A DNA stretch of 64,000 bases from contig NZ_CP053848.1 in NCBI RefSeq assembly GCF_013201605.1, forward strand, positions 248,001-312,000, read 5' to 3'. Within the stretch, counting starts at the first letter, position 1, and each line of letters opens with the position of its first letter. The notes below the pieces were generated by a model. That model made no database searches. It was not told the DNA's origin and was given only the letters and a program-made list of their open reading frames with translations. The stretch is from Campylobacter ornithocola (lineage in GTDB: Bacteria; Campylobacterota; Campylobacteria; Campylobacterales; Campylobacteraceae). The translations under genes and the position numbers were made by a program. Positions 1-8,651 of the stretch are shown in pieces.

Positions 1-8
1 ATTTTCAT
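1..8 (-). CDS. murD: start of murD (partial, runs off the window)
   Basis: On the minus strand an ATG at 8-6 overlaps the mraY stop codon by one base (TAATG), and only the first two and a half codons lie inside the window. In Campylobacter, mraY is followed by murD (UDP-N-acetylmuramoylalanine--D-glutamate ligase), whose protein begins with Met-Lys as here. The call rests on gene order and the overlapping start, not on protein sequence. Confidence 0.45.
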
Positions 9-1066
9 TATCTTAACTTTATACTAATTAATGCAATGATATTTGCAAGTAAGGCTATCATCCAAAAACGCACGATGATTTTATTTTCCACCCAGCCTAT
101 TTTTTCAAAATGATGATGAATAGGTGCCATTTTAAATACTCTTTTGTTAAAGATTTTAAAACTTCCTACTTGTAAAATCACTGAAATAGTTTCTAAAACA
201 AATACAAAACCTATAAGCAAAAGTAAAATTTCATTTTTACTTACTATACCAAGATAGCCTAAAAATGCCCCTATGCTTAAACTCCCACTATCTCCCATAA
301 ATACTTGTGCGGGATAACAGTTATACCATAAAAATCCCATTAGTGCACCAACTAAAGCAGAGCTTAATACTACAAGTTCTCCTAGGCCTTGAATTTTAGG
401 TAAAAATAAATAAGAACTATAAATAGCATTTCCGCTCAAATATAAAAAAGCACCAAGACTTAAAAGAGAAAATATAGAAGGCACAGTTGCAAGACCATCA
501 AGTCCATCGGTTAAATTCACAGCGTTGGAACTTGAAATAATAACTAAAACCCATAAAAATAACATAAATATTCCACCATCAAAAACAGCATATTTATAAA
601 AAGGCAAATAAAATTCAGTATTTATGTTAAAAAAATATAGCAATGTAATACATATAAAAGCAGCACTAAATTGTCCTAAAAGTTTCATTTTAGGACTAAG
701 ACCTGCATGATTGTCTTTTTTTAAAATTTTACCCAAATCATCAACTAAGCCTATGGTGCAAAATAACACTAAACATAGCAATCCAACTATAATAAAACTA
801 TTGTTTAAATCAGCACTTAAAACACTAGCTACAATAGTAGCAAAGATAAAAACAAGCCCGCCCATGGTAGGGGTGTGAGATTTGGCCTTGTGAGATTGTG
901 GAGCATACTCATAAATAGGTTGGTTTGCTTTTTTGTTTTGAGCCCATTTGATAAATTTTGGCATTAAATATAAACTCAAAAACAAAGCGATAAAAAATGC
1001 AAAACCAGCACGCACGCTAATATAAGAAAAAAACATGTGATTTGTATATTCTGTAAGATAAAGCAA
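8..1066 (-). CDS. mraY: MraY, phospho-N-acetylmuramoyl-pentapeptide transferase
   Basis: Inner-membrane enzyme that transfers phospho-MurNAc-pentapeptide from UDP to undecaprenyl phosphate, making lipid I for peptidoglycan. The protein is polytopic, with about ten hydrophobic segments. It carries the family signatures: the THTPTMGGL loop, the DDLGK aspartate pair, [13 protein letters not shown], and the C-terminal MAPIHHHFE histidine motif. I place the start at a TTG at 1066 (352 aa). An AAGG lies 8 bases upstream, and the resulting N-terminus aligns with C. jejuni MraY as I recall it. A longer reading from the ATG at 1099 adds 11 residues without family support. It overlaps the murD start downstream and is divergent from gpmI, as usual for these genes in Campylobacter. 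Confidence 0.96.
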   Translation of the reverse strand: MLYLTEYTNHMFFSYISVRAGFAFFIALFLSLYLMPKFIKWAQNKKANQPIYEYAPQSHKAKSHTPTMGGLVFIFATIVASVLSADLNNSFIIVGLLCLVLFCTIGLVDDLGKILKKDNHAGLSPKMKLLGQFSAAFICITLLYFFNINTEFYLPFYKYAVFDGGIFMLFLWVLVIISSSNAVNLTDGLDGLATVPSIFSLLSLGAFLYLSGNAIYSSYLFLPKIQGLGELVVLSSALVGALMGFLWYNCYPAQVFMGDSGSLSIGAFLGYLGIVSKNEILLLLIGFVFVLETISVILQVGSFKIFNKRVFKMAPIHHHFEKIGWVENKIIVRFWMIALLANIIALISIKLR

Positions 1067-1145
1067 AATTTTAACCTTGTATTTGTTTTTTAAAAACATA
1101 ATTTTAGTAAAATCATATAAATAAATTATAAAAAAAGAGTAAAAA

Positions 1146-2624
1146 ATGAGTCAAAAATGTATTTTGGTAATCACAGATGGTATAGGTTATAATACAAATT
1201 CAAATTATAATGCTTTTTTTCATGCTAAAAAGCCAACTTATGACAAGCTTTTTAAAAATACTCCTAATGTTTTGATAAAAACAAGTGGCTTGGCAGTTGG
1301 CCTACCTGAAGGTCAAATGGGTAATAGCGAAGTAGGACATATGTGTATAGGTAGTGGACGCATAATTTATCAAAATTTAGTTAAGATAAATAAAGCCATA
1401 GAAAATGACACTTTAAAAGATAATAAGGCTTTAAAAGATTTATTACAAAAATGCAAAAGAGTGCATATTATAGGGCTTTATAGTGATGGCGGGGTGCATT
1501 CTATGCATACGCATTTTAATGCGCTTTTAAAAATTTGTAAGCAAGAAAATAAAGAAGTCTTTGCGCATGCAATTAGTGATGGTAGGGATTGTCCTCCAAA
1601 TTCAGGTTTAGAATTTATAAAATTTTTACAAGAATTTTGCGAAAAAGAAGGGGTTGGTTTTGCTTCTTTATCGGGAAGATTTTATGCTATGGATAGAGAT
1701 AAGCGTTATGACAGGGTTAAGTCTTATTATGATGCTTTATTTGCTAAGGCACCAAGGTGTGATGATTTTGTGCAATTTATACAAAAAAACTATGATGAAA
1801 ATATTACAGATGAGTTTTTAACTCCAGTTATTAGTCAAAACTTTGATGGGATTAAGGCTGAAGATGGTGTGATTTTTATCAATTTTAGAAACGATAGAAT
1901 GCGTCAATTAGTCGCTTCTTTAACCCAAGAAAGTTTTAATGAATTTCCAAAAGAAGTGCTTATAAAAAACGCCATTACTATGAGTTTGTATGATGAGAGT
2001 TTTAAACTGCCTGTGATGTTTGAAAAAGAAGAATTAAATAATACCTTAGCTTCTGTGATAGCTAATGCAAATTTAAGCCAACTTCACACAGCTGAAACAG
2101 AAAAATACGCTCATGTAACCTTTTTCTTTAATGGGGGGAAAGAAGAATTAGAGTGTAATGAAACAAGAGTTTTAATCCCAAGTCCTAAGGTAAAAACATA
2201 CGATGAAAAGCCGCAAATGAGTGCTAAAGAAGTCGCAGATGAAGTGATTAAGGGTATAGAAAATGGTATGGATTTTATCGTAGTAAATTTTGCAAATGGT
2301 GATATGGTAGGACATACGGGTGATTTTGAAGCTGCAGTTAGTGCGGTTGAATGTGTGGATGAGTGCTTGGGTAGGGTTATTGCTAAAGCAAGAGAGCATG
2401 ATTATGCTTTTATTATTACTTCAGATCATGGAAATTGTGAAGCAATGAGGGATGAAAATGAAAATATGCTCACTAATCACACAACCTTTGATGTTTTTGC
2501 TTTTGTAGAAGCTAAAGGAGTAGAAAAGCTTAAAGAAGGTATGGGACTTAGTAATATAGCACCGAGCGTGCTTAAAATTTTAAACTTACCTATTCCAAAA
2601 GAAATGGATGAGGCTTTATTTTAA
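1146..2624 (+). CDS. gpmI: 2,3-bisphosphoglycerate-independent phosphoglycerate mutase
   Basis: Interconverts 3- and 2-phosphoglycerate in gluconeogenesis and lower glycolysis, in the cytosol, through a phosphoserine intermediate and two Mn ions. At 492 aa it is slightly shorter than the usual ~510. The alkaline-phosphatase-like metal ligand is Asp11 (ITDGIGYN). The catalytic serine is Ser61 in [10 protein letters not shown]. Further metal-binding motifs are [10 protein letters not shown] near residue 385 and DHGNCEAM near 427. The gene is divergent from mraY with 79 bases between start codons, and fabG follows 14 bases after the stop, so they are probably co-transcribed. A G6 run lies near 2134 but is too short to suggest phase variation. 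Confidence 0.97.
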   Translation: MSQKCILVITDGIGYNTNSNYNAFFHAKKPTYDKLFKNTPNVLIKTSGLAVGLPEGQMGNSEVGHMCIGSGRIIYQNLVKINKAIENDTLKDNKALKDLLQKCKRVHIIGLYSDGGVHSMHTHFNALLKICKQENKEVFAHAISDGRDCPPNSGLEFIKFLQEFCEKEGVGFASLSGRFYAMDRDKRYDRVKSYYDALFAKAPRCDDFVQFIQKNYDENITDEFLTPVISQNFDGIKAEDGVIFINFRNDRMRQLVASLTQESFNEFPKEVLIKNAITMSLYDESFKLPVMFEKEELNNTLASVIANANLSQLHTAETEKYAHVTFFFNGGKEELECNETRVLIPSPKVKTYDEKPQMSAKEVADEVIKGIENGMDFIVVNFANGDMVGHTGDFEAAVSAVECVDECLGRVIAKAREHDYAFIITSDHGNCEAMRDENENMLTNHTTFDVFAFVEAKGVEKLKEGMGLSNIAPSVLKILNLPIPKEMDEALF

Positions 2625-2638
2625 TTTAAAGGAGAACA

Positions 2639-3382
2639 ATGAAATTTAGTGGAAAAAATGTTTTAATAACAGGTGCAAGTAAAGGTATAGGTGCAGCAAT
2701 AGCTAAAGAATTAGCAAGTCATGGTTTAAAAGTTTGGATTAATTATAGAAGTAAACCTGAACTTGCTGATGCGTTAAAAGAAGAGATAGAAAAAAGTGGT
2801 GGCACTGCAGCTGTGATTAAATTTGATGCAAGCGTTGAAGAAGAATTTACAAGCGCTATTGCAACTATAGTAGAAAGTGATGGTGAACTTAGTTATTTGG
2901 TTAATAATGCAGGTATTACAAATGATAAATTAGCACTTAGAATGAGTATGGATGATTTTTCTTCAGTGATTAATGCTAATTTAAATTCAAGTTTCTTAGG
3001 TTGCAGGGAAGCGTTGAAAACAATGAGCAAAAAGCGTTTTGGTGCAGTTGTAAATATCGCTTCCATAGTTGGAGAAATGGGTAATGCAGGTCAAACTAAT
3101 TATAGTGCTAGCAAAGGTGGTATGATAGCATTAACCAAATCTTTTGCTAAAGAAGGTGCAACAAGAAATATAAGATATAATTGTATTACTCCAGGTTTTA
3201 TAAAAAGTGATATGACTGAAGTTTTAAGTGATGAAATTAAACAAAATTATATTAACAATATACCTTTAAAACGCTTTGCTGATGCAAGTGAGGTAGCTCA
3301 AGCTGTGGCGTTTTTATTAAGCGATCATTCTTCCTATATCACAGGAGAAATTTTAAAAGTTAATGGTGGGCTTTATATGTAA
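2639..3382 (+). CDS. fabG: 3-oxoacyl-[acyl-carrier-protein] reductase FabG
   Basis: NADPH-dependent reduction of 3-ketoacyl-ACP in type II fatty acid synthesis. A classical short-chain dehydrogenase of 247 aa. The cofactor loop GASKGIGAAIA starts near residue 11. The NNAG structural motif is near residue 90, and the catalytic Ser-Tyr-Lys set includes Tyr155 and Lys159 (NYSASKGG). The start is preceded by AAAGGAG. It is convergent with acpS, whose product activates the carrier protein FabG acts on. The two stop codons share one hairpin terminator at 3381-3401. Confidence 0.95.
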   Translation: MKFSGKNVLITGASKGIGAAIAKELASHGLKVWINYRSKPELADALKEEIEKSGGTAAVIKFDASVEEEFTSAIATIVESDGELSYLVNNAGITNDKLALRMSMDDFSSVINANLNSSFLGCREALKTMSKKRFGAVVNIASIVGEMGNAGQTNYSASKGGMIALTKSFAKEGATRNIRYNCITPGFIKSDMTEVLSDEIKQNYINNIPLKRFADASEVAQAVAFLLSDHSSYITGEILKVNGGLYM

Positions 3383-3401
3383 GCAAGGTTTAACCTTGCT
3401 T
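3381..3401. terminator. bidirectional hairpin terminator between fabG and acpS
   Basis: Ten-base arms (AAGCAAGGTT and AACCTTGCTT) flank a single central T. The hairpin begins inside the fabG stop codon and includes the acpS stop codon, so it can serve both converging transcripts. A T-rich stretch follows on the plus side. Confidence 0.75.
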
Positions 3402-3746
3402 TGTTTCTATAGCCACTACTGCTATAGCAAAACCCCCATCATGCGCTATACTTACACTTACTGATTTAATTTTAAATTCTTGTATAACTTTTTGAGAAAA
3501 ATTAATGTGTGGAGCATTTTTATCATCTTTAGAGATGATGATGTCAAAAAAAGAACATTCTTTAGAAATTCCAACTCCTAAAGCTTTAGAAGCAGCTTCT
3601 TTAATAGCCCAAAATCCTGCTAGGGTGTTGGTGTTTTTTATGTAGCTTTGCTCTTGCTTGGATAAAAATTTATCCAAGAAAAGTGCTTTGTGTCTTTTGT
3701 AAATTTTTTCTATGCGAGAGCATACGACTATGTCACAGCCTATCAT
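3390..3746 (-). CDS. acpS: holo-[acyl-carrier-protein] synthase AcpS
   Basis: Transfers 4'-phosphopantetheine from CoA to the serine of ACP (AcpP is encoded at 19.7 kb in this window). It is 118 aa, the usual AcpS size. The Mg-binding motif is [11 protein letters not shown] at the N-terminus, and the second family motif [12 protein letters not shown] lies near residue 46-57. The ATG overlaps the last base of the fliL stop codon, so translation is probably coupled to fliL on the minus strand. The 3' end shares its terminator with fabG. Confidence 0.95.
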   Translation of the reverse strand: MIGCDIVVCSRIEKIYKRHKALFLDKFLSKQEQSYIKNTNTLAGFWAIKEAASKALGVGISKECSFFDIIISKDDKNAPHINFSQKVIQEFKIKSVSVSIAHDGGFAIAVVAIETKQG

Positions 3747-4291
3747 TAAGATACTACAAAGTCAGTAAAATAAATATTTTTAATAAAACCATCGGTTAAA
3801 ACCTCATTGATTTTACCGGTTAATTCATCTTTTAATCTTTCTTTGCCTTTTGTAGTGCTTACCTCTTCAAAGGTTTTTGAAGTTAAAGTCCTAATGATTA
3901 TATCTCTAATAATAGCAACTTTTTTATCAAGCTCAGGGGTTAGAGTTTCAACATTTTGTTCAAGTTGTATAGTACATTTTACATATCTTGATCCACCATC
4001 ACTTAATAAATTCAATGTAAAAGGTGCTAAAGGATACATAACGCCGATATTTGCATAATCACTTCCTCTAGCTGCTACTGCATTTGTTTTTTTAGGGGTT
4101 TGTGCAACTTGTGTATTTTCTTCAGTTTGTGGTGTTGGGTTTTCTTCTGAGTTTCCACTGAACATTAAATAGGCAATTGCTCCTACAATCACAAGTAAAA
4201 ATACAAATAAAAATACAACGATAATAATTACTAAAGTATTGCCACCTTTTTTCTTTGATTCGGTCTGTTCATCCATCATATCTTCAGCCAT
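3746..4291 (-). CDS. fliL: flagellar basal body-associated protein FliL
   Basis: Inner-membrane protein associated with the flagellar stator ring, supporting motor torque. The 181 aa show a short charged cytoplasmic N-terminus, one transmembrane helix at about residues 18-43, and a low-complexity Thr/Gln/Asn linker. The periplasmic FliL domain follows, with the [10 protein letters not shown] stretch, a conserved [10 protein letters not shown] strand and a C-terminal FTDFVVS ending. The start has an AAAAGGAAA ribosome site. It is followed directly by acpS with a one-base overlap, an arrangement also known in C. jejuni. Confidence 0.93.
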   Translation of the reverse strand: MAEDMMDEQTESKKKGGNTLVIIIVVFLFVFLLVIVGAIAYLMFSGNSEENPTPQTEENTQVAQTPKKTNAVAARGSDYANIGVMYPLAPFTLNLLSDGGSRYVKCTIQLEQNVETLTPELDKKVAIIRDIIIRTLTSKTFEEVSTTKGKERLKDELTGKINEVLTDGFIKNIYFTDFVVS

Positions 4292-4358
4292 ATTTTTCCT
4301 TTTATAAAATTTTTTAAAGTATTATTGTATCAAAAATTATATTTTTTTAAAATTATGA

Positions 4359-4997
4359 TTATTTAATCTTTTGTAAATGTCTATAAACACTAGGCTCAGA
4401 AATACTTAAAAGTTCAGCAACTTTAGGGATGACACCTTTTACATTAAATATACCTTTTTCATATAAACTAGCTATCATTTTTTGTTTTTCTTTTGGTTTT
4501 AGACTTTTATTTTTAAAATTTTCTATGCTCATACCTGAAATATCTTCAATAATTTCTTCCAAATTAAGTTTTATATATTCTTTACTTTCTTGTTCAGGAT
4601 TTTCATAAGAATTATCATAAATATTTCCAAGATTTAAAATTTCATCAGAAATCTTTTTAAATGCCGAAGTATCATGATTGATGCAAAGTAAACCTTCAAG
4701 TTTTTCATCTTTTTTGATAAAAAAGGTAGAGCCTGACATTACTTGTAAGTTTTTAGTTGAAGTTTTATAATGTGTTATGTAATCACGCTCTAAATAGATT
4801 TTGTTTTGAATCATTTCTATGGCAAAACCAGTTAGAGGTGAATTTATAGTTCTTTTGCTAATATGATTATTAGCAATTTCTGCTATATTTGCTCCATCTT
4901 CACTGACATCATGTAAGACTATTTCATAATTTCTTCCTAAAGTATCTGCAAGAAATTTTACTAATTTAATATAATAAGTTCTTGTCTCCTTGTCCAT
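4359..4997 (-). CDS. YheO-like PAS/HTH transcriptional regulator (Cj1387c/CfiR-like)
   Basis: A 212 aa DNA-binding regulator. The N-terminal half (about 8-115) matches the YheO-like PAS_6 domain: YEIVLHDVSE, NHISKRTINSPLTGFA, and the MSGSTFFI...GLLCINHDTS strand pair. The C-terminus (about 155-212) is an HTH_22 helix-turn-helix ending GVIPKVAELLSISEPSVYRHLQKIK-like. In C. jejuni the homolog beside katA (Cj1387c, CfiR) affects flagella-flagella interaction; that is from memory. It is divergent from katA. A perfect 11-base-arm inverted repeat lies 40 bases upstream of the start and could be its operator. A clear paralog sits at 9984-10658. Confidence 0.88.
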   Translation of the reverse strand: MDKETRTYYIKLVKFLADTLGRNYEIVLHDVSEDGANIAEIANNHISKRTINSPLTGFAIEMIQNKIYLERDYITHYKTSTKNLQVMSGSTFFIKKDEKLEGLLCINHDTSAFKKISDEILNLGNIYDNSYENPEQESKEYIKLNLEEIIEDISGMSIENFKNKSLKPKEKQKMIASLYEKGIFNVKGVIPKVAELLSISEPSVYRHLQKIK

Positions 4998-5035
4998 AGG
5001 ATATCCTTTTTATTGGTTTTGTAGTAAAAATATTC

Positions 5036-5061
5036 AAAATAAGAATGTTTATTCTTATTTT
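5036..5061. promoter_or_regulatory. inverted repeat upstream of the first YheO-like regulator (possible operator)
   Basis: Two perfect 11-base arms (AAAATAAGAAT and ATTCTTATTTT) separated by GTTT, about 40 bases upstream of the regulator ATG and about 180 bases upstream of katA. The position suits autoregulation. It is not followed by a T-run in a genic context, so a terminator is less likely. Inference only. Confidence 0.4.
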
Positions 5062-5147
5062 TTAACAATTTTAATACAAAACAAAAATAATTTTGCTTAA
5101 AAAAATATTATATTTAAAAAATAATAAAAATATAGTCATTTTTAAAT

Positions 5148-5197
5148 AATGATAATTTTTATCGTTTAATTTTATTTTAACAATATATGGATATAAT
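5148..5197 (+). promoter_or_regulatory. katA promoter with Fur/PerR-like box
   Basis: A -10 hexamer TATAAT at 5192-5197 lies 43 bases before the katA start. Upstream, GATAA-N3-TTATC at 5151-5163 forms an inverted repeat resembling Fur/PerR boxes. Catalase of C. jejuni is known to be repressed by the peroxide regulator PerR and influenced by Fur, so the box is in the expected place. Assignment to PerR rather than Fur cannot be made by eye. Confidence 0.55.
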
Positions 5198-5239
5198 TTA
5201 TCAAATAATAAAAATTATTATTTAAAAAAAGGAGATATA

Positions 5240-6664
5240 GTGAAAAAATTAACTAATGATTTTGGAAATATCGTAGCTGATAATCAAAATTCGCTAAGTA
5301 TAGGTGCTAAAGGACCGCTTTTGATGCAAGATTATATTTTACTTGAAAAACTTGCTCATCAAAATAGAGAAAGAATTCCAGAAAGAGCAGTGCATGCAAA
5401 AGGAAGTGGCGCTTATGGAGAACTTAGGATAACCAAAGATATATCTAAGTATACCAAAGCAAAAGTTTTACAACTTGGAGAAAATACACCTTTATTTATA
5501 AGATTTTCAACTGTTGCAGGTGAAGCAGGTGCAGCTGATGCAGAAAGAGATGTTAGAGGTTTTGCAATTAAATTTTATACTAAAGAAGGAAATTGGGATT
5601 TAGTAGGTAATAATACTCCGACATTTTTTATAAGAGATGCATATAAATTTCCTGATTTTATCCATACTCAAAAAAGAGATCCAAGAAATCATTTAAGAAA
5701 TAATAATGCTGCATGGGATTTTTGGACTTTATGCCCTGAAAGCCTACATCAAGTGACCATTTTAATGAGCGATAGAGGAATTCCTGCAAGTTATCGTCAT
5801 ATGCATGGCTTTGGAAGCCATACCTATAGTTTGATTAATGATAAAAATGAAAGATTTTGGGTAAAATTTCATTTTAAAACAAGACAAGGCATTAAAAATT
5901 TAACTAATGAAGAAGCAGCAAATTTAATAGCAAATGATAGAGAAAGTCATCAAAGAGATTTATATGAAGCTATTGAAAAAGGAGATTTTCCAAAATGGAC
6001 TTTCCAAATTCAAGTTTTAAAAGAAGATGAAGTAGAAAAGCTAGGTTTTAATCCTTTTGATTTAACTAAAGTTTGGCCACATAGTATTGTACCTTTAATT
6101 GAAGTAGGTGAATTAGTGCTTAATAAAAATGTACAAAATTACTTTAATGAAGTGGAACAAGCTGCATTTAGCCCAAGCAATATTGTTCCTGGTATTGGTT
6201 TTAGTCCTGATAAAATGCTTCAAGCTAGAATTTTTTCTTATCCTGATGCACAAAGATATCGTATAGGAACAAATTATCATTTATTGCCAGTTAATCGTGC
6301 AAAAAGTGAAGTAAATACTTATAATGTAGCAGGAGCTATGAATTTTGATACCTATAAAAATGGTCCAGCTTATTATGAGCCAAATAGTTATGATGATAGT
6401 CCAAAAGAAGATAAAAGCTATCTTGAGCCTGACTTATCACTTGAAGGTAGTGTGCAAAGATATGCTCCACTTGATGATGATTTTTACACCCAACCAAGAG
6501 CTTTATTTAATATAATGAATCAAGATCAAAAAGAGCAGTTATTTAAAAATATCGCTGCTTCTATGAGTGGGGTTGATGAAAAAATTATTGCTAGAGCATT
6601 AAGTCATTTTGAAAAAATTTCAAGTGAATATGCAAATGGTATTAAAAAAGCTTTAAAAATGTAA
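5240..6664 (+). CDS. katA: catalase KatA
   Basis: Heme enzyme that breaks H2O2 into water and oxygen; protects this microaerophile from peroxide. The 474 aa match small-subunit monofunctional catalases. The distal His52 lies in [12 protein letters not shown], the distal Asn near 125 in VGNNTPTFF, and the proximal heme-ligand Tyr334 in [14 protein letters not shown]. No signal peptide is seen. A strong AAAAAAAGGAG ribosome site precedes the GTG-adjacent ATG-less start region; the start codon itself is the GTG at 5240, read as Met. The ankyrin gene follows after a hairpin, an arrangement conserved in C. jejuni (Cj1385-Cj1386). Confidence 0.97.
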   Translation: MKKLTNDFGNIVADNQNSLSIGAKGPLLMQDYILLEKLAHQNRERIPERAVHAKGSGAYGELRITKDISKYTKAKVLQLGENTPLFIRFSTVAGEAGAADAERDVRGFAIKFYTKEGNWDLVGNNTPTFFIRDAYKFPDFIHTQKRDPRNHLRNNNAAWDFWTLCPESLHQVTILMSDRGIPASYRHMHGFGSHTYSLINDKNERFWVKFHFKTRQGIKNLTNEEAANLIANDRESHQRDLYEAIEKGDFPKWTFQIQVLKEDEVEKLGFNPFDLTKVWPHSIVPLIEVGELVLNKNVQNYFNEVEQAAFSPSNIVPGIGFSPDKMLQARIFSYPDAQRYRIGTNYHLLPVNRAKSEVNTYNVAGAMNFDTYKNGPAYYEPNSYDDSPKEDKSYLEPDLSLEGSVQRYAPLDDDFYTQPRALFNIMNQDQKEQLFKNIAASMSGVDEKIIARALSHFEKISSEYANGIKKALKM

Positions 6665-6671
6665 TTTTTAC

Positions 6672-6693
6672 TTGCCACTTTTAAAAGTGGCAA
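6672..6693. terminator. 22 bp perfect palindrome between katA and the ankyrin gene
   Basis: TTGCCACTTTT pairs perfectly with its inverted copy immediately downstream. It has no T-run on the plus side, so it is probably an attenuator or mRNA 3'-stabilising hairpin that lets some transcription reach the ankyrin gene rather than a full terminator. Confidence 0.55.
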
Positions 6694-6716
6694 ACTAAAG
6701 ATTATAAAGGAAAAAT

Positions 6717-7187
6717 ATGTTTAACAATGAAGAAGAAAAAAGAATTCAAGAGCTTTGCACTATGGCTTTTGACTTTGCAAGAAAAAATGATTTACAAAAT
6801 TTGAAGATTATGATAGAAGCAGGTTTGAGTGTGAATTTAAAAAATCATAAAGGCGATAGTCTTTTAATGCTTGCAAGTTATCATAATGCTTATGAATGTG
6901 CTAAGTTTTTACTAGAAAATAATGCTAGGGTAGATGAGAAAAACGATAGAGGACAAACTCCATTAGCAGGGGTGTGTTTTAAAGGGTATTTACCTATGTG
7001 TAAGCTTTTAGTAGAATATGGAGCAAATATTGATGAAAATAATGGTCTTGGTATGACACCTTTTACTTTTGCACTAATGTTTGGACATAGAGATATAGTA
7101 GAGTTTTTAACAAAGCATTCTAAAAAAAGTTTTCTTAAAAAAATAGCTTTTGGTATATTAAAAATTTTTAAAAGAAATAAAAGTTAA
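6717..7187 (+). CDS. ankyrin-repeat protein, catalase partner (Cj1386-like)
   Basis: A 156 aa cytosolic protein made almost entirely of ankyrin repeats. Repeats run roughly at residues 14-45, 46-78, 79-111 and 112-145, with typical GDSLLMLASYHN, GQTPLAGVCFKG and GMTPFTFALMFGH turns. A basic tail (KKIAFGILKIFKRNK) ends the protein. The C. jejuni homolog beside katA (Cj1386) is reported to assist heme delivery to catalase; I carry that role over by position and architecture. RBS AAAGGAAA. No signal peptide. Confidence 0.88.
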   Translation: MFNNEEEKRIQELCTMAFDFARKNDLQNLKIMIEAGLSVNLKNHKGDSLLMLASYHNAYECAKFLLENNARVDEKNDRGQTPLAGVCFKGYLPMCKLLVEYGANIDENNGLGMTPFTFALMFGHRDIVEFLTKHSKKSFLKKIAFGILKIFKRNKS

Positions 7188-7247
7188 ACTCTTTGAAAAA
7201 ATAAAAATTATAAAATTACCCTTTTATTTGTAAATAGAAGGATAAAT

Positions 7248-8651
7248 ATGTCACAAAAAGCAGAGAAATTATGGGGTGGACGTTTTGATTTACCTACAAA
7301 TAAATTAGTTGAAGAATATACAGCATCATTGCCAGTTGAGCCAAGACTTGCTCCTTTTGATATACAAGGAAGTATAATTCATTGCACTATGCTTGCAAAA
7401 CAAGGCATTATAAAAGAGGATGAGGCAAAAACTATCATCAAGGGTTTAGAACAAGTCAGAGAAGAAATTCAAAATGGAACTTTTGTTTTTGATATAGCTG
7501 ATGAGGATATTCATATGGCTGTAGAAAAAAGAATGACACAAATTGTAGGCCCAGTAGGCGGAAAGCTTCACACCGCAAGAAGTAGAAATGACCAAACTAC
7601 GCTTGATTCAAAAATGCATATGAGAGCAGTTATTAAAGAAATATTAACTCAAATTACTACTTTGCAAGAAGAAATTATCCATCAAGCTCAAAAAAATATT
7701 AAAGCTATTATGCCAGGTTATACACATTTACAAACTGGTCAACCCATACTTTTTTCTCATTGGATTATGGCGTATTTTTGGATGTTAAGCAGAGATTATT
7801 CTCGTTTTGAAGATTTATATAAAAGAATGAATGAGTGTCCTTTAGGAGCAGCTGCACTTGGTGGAACTACATTTAATATAGACAGACATTTTTGTGCCAA
7901 AGAACTAGGCTTTACTAAACCAACAGAAAATAGCATTGATAGTGTTAGTGATAGAGATCATATGGTTGAATTTACTTCCGTTGCTGCTATGTGCTTTATG
8001 CATCTTAGCCGTTTTTGTGAAGAGCTTATACTTTTTTCAAGTCAAGATTTTAAATTTATAGAATTAAGCGATGATTTTTGTACCGGCTCAAGCATAATGC
8101 CTCAAAAGAAAAATCCTGATGTAGCTGAAAAAATGCGTGGTAAGACAGGTAGAATGTATGGGAATGTTATGGCAATGCTAACTATTATGAAGGGTATTCC
8201 ACTTGCTTATAATACTGATATGAGTGAAGATAAGGCTCAAGTTTATGATTCTATGGATACTTTAATGGCAAGTTTAAAAATCATAACTCCTATGATAGAA
8301 AAAATGCAAGTAAATGCTAATAATACAAGAGCAGCAGCTGCAAAAGGATTTTCAAATGCTACAGATATGGCTGATTATTTAGTGAGAAAAAATATACCAT
8401 TTAGAGAAGCTCATAGTATAGTAGGTGCAGCTGTGAATTATTGTATTAAACATGGAAAAATGCTTGAAGAGCTTAGTATGGAAGAATTTCACCAATTTAA
8501 TGAAAATATTCAAGAAGATATTTATGAAGCAATTGCTTTAAAAACTTGTGTAGATGCAAGACTTTCTTATGGTGGCACAGGAACTAAAGTAGTGTTAGAA
8601 CAAATTAAACATGCAAAAGAGTTTTTGGACAAATATAAGGCACAAAATTAA
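7248..8651 (+). CDS. argH: argininosuccinate lyase ArgH
   Basis: Splits argininosuccinate to arginine and fumarate, the last step of arginine synthesis. At 467 aa it has the superfamily signature GSSIMPQKKNPDVAEKMRG from about residue 280 on the flexible catalytic loop. The substrate-binding HTARSRNDQ motif is near residue 108 and TGYTHLQ-type residues (MPGYTHLQTGQP) near 160. The stop codon overlaps the start of the following C4-dicarboxylate transporter (TAATG), so the two are translationally coupled. That is a sensible pairing, since ArgH releases fumarate. Confidence 0.96.
   Translation: MSQKAEKLWGGRFDLPTNKLVEEYTASLPVEPRLAPFDIQGSIIHCTMLAKQGIIKEDEAKTIIKGLEQVREEIQNGTFVFDIADEDIHMAVEKRMTQIVGPVGGKLHTARSRNDQTTLDSKMHMRAVIKEILTQITTLQEEIIHQAQKNIKAIMPGYTHLQTGQPILFSHWIMAYFWMLSRDYSRFEDLYKRMNECPLGAAALGGTTFNIDRHFCAKELGFTKPTENSIDSVSDRDHMVEFTSVAAMCFMHLSRFCEELILFSSQDFKFIELSDDFCTGSSIMPQKKNPDVAEKMRGKTGRMYGNVMAMLTIMKGIPLAYNTDMSEDKAQVYDSMDTLMASLKIITPMIEKMQVNANNTRAAAAKGFSNATDMADYLVRKNIPFREAHSIVGAAVNYCIKHGKMLEELSMEEFHQFNENIQEDIYEAIALKTCVDARLSYGGTGTKVVLEQIKHAKEFLDKYKAQN

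Noticed and set aside
2134-2139. G6 run in gpmI as a phase-variable tract
   Set aside because: Too short to slip often and located in a central metabolic gene where frameshifts would be harmful.
2172-2399. Minus-strand open frame inside gpmI
   Set aside because: It lies wholly within a well-supported gene, has no ribosome site and a composition typical of an antisense reading; the same applies to most other long frames opposite confirmed genes.
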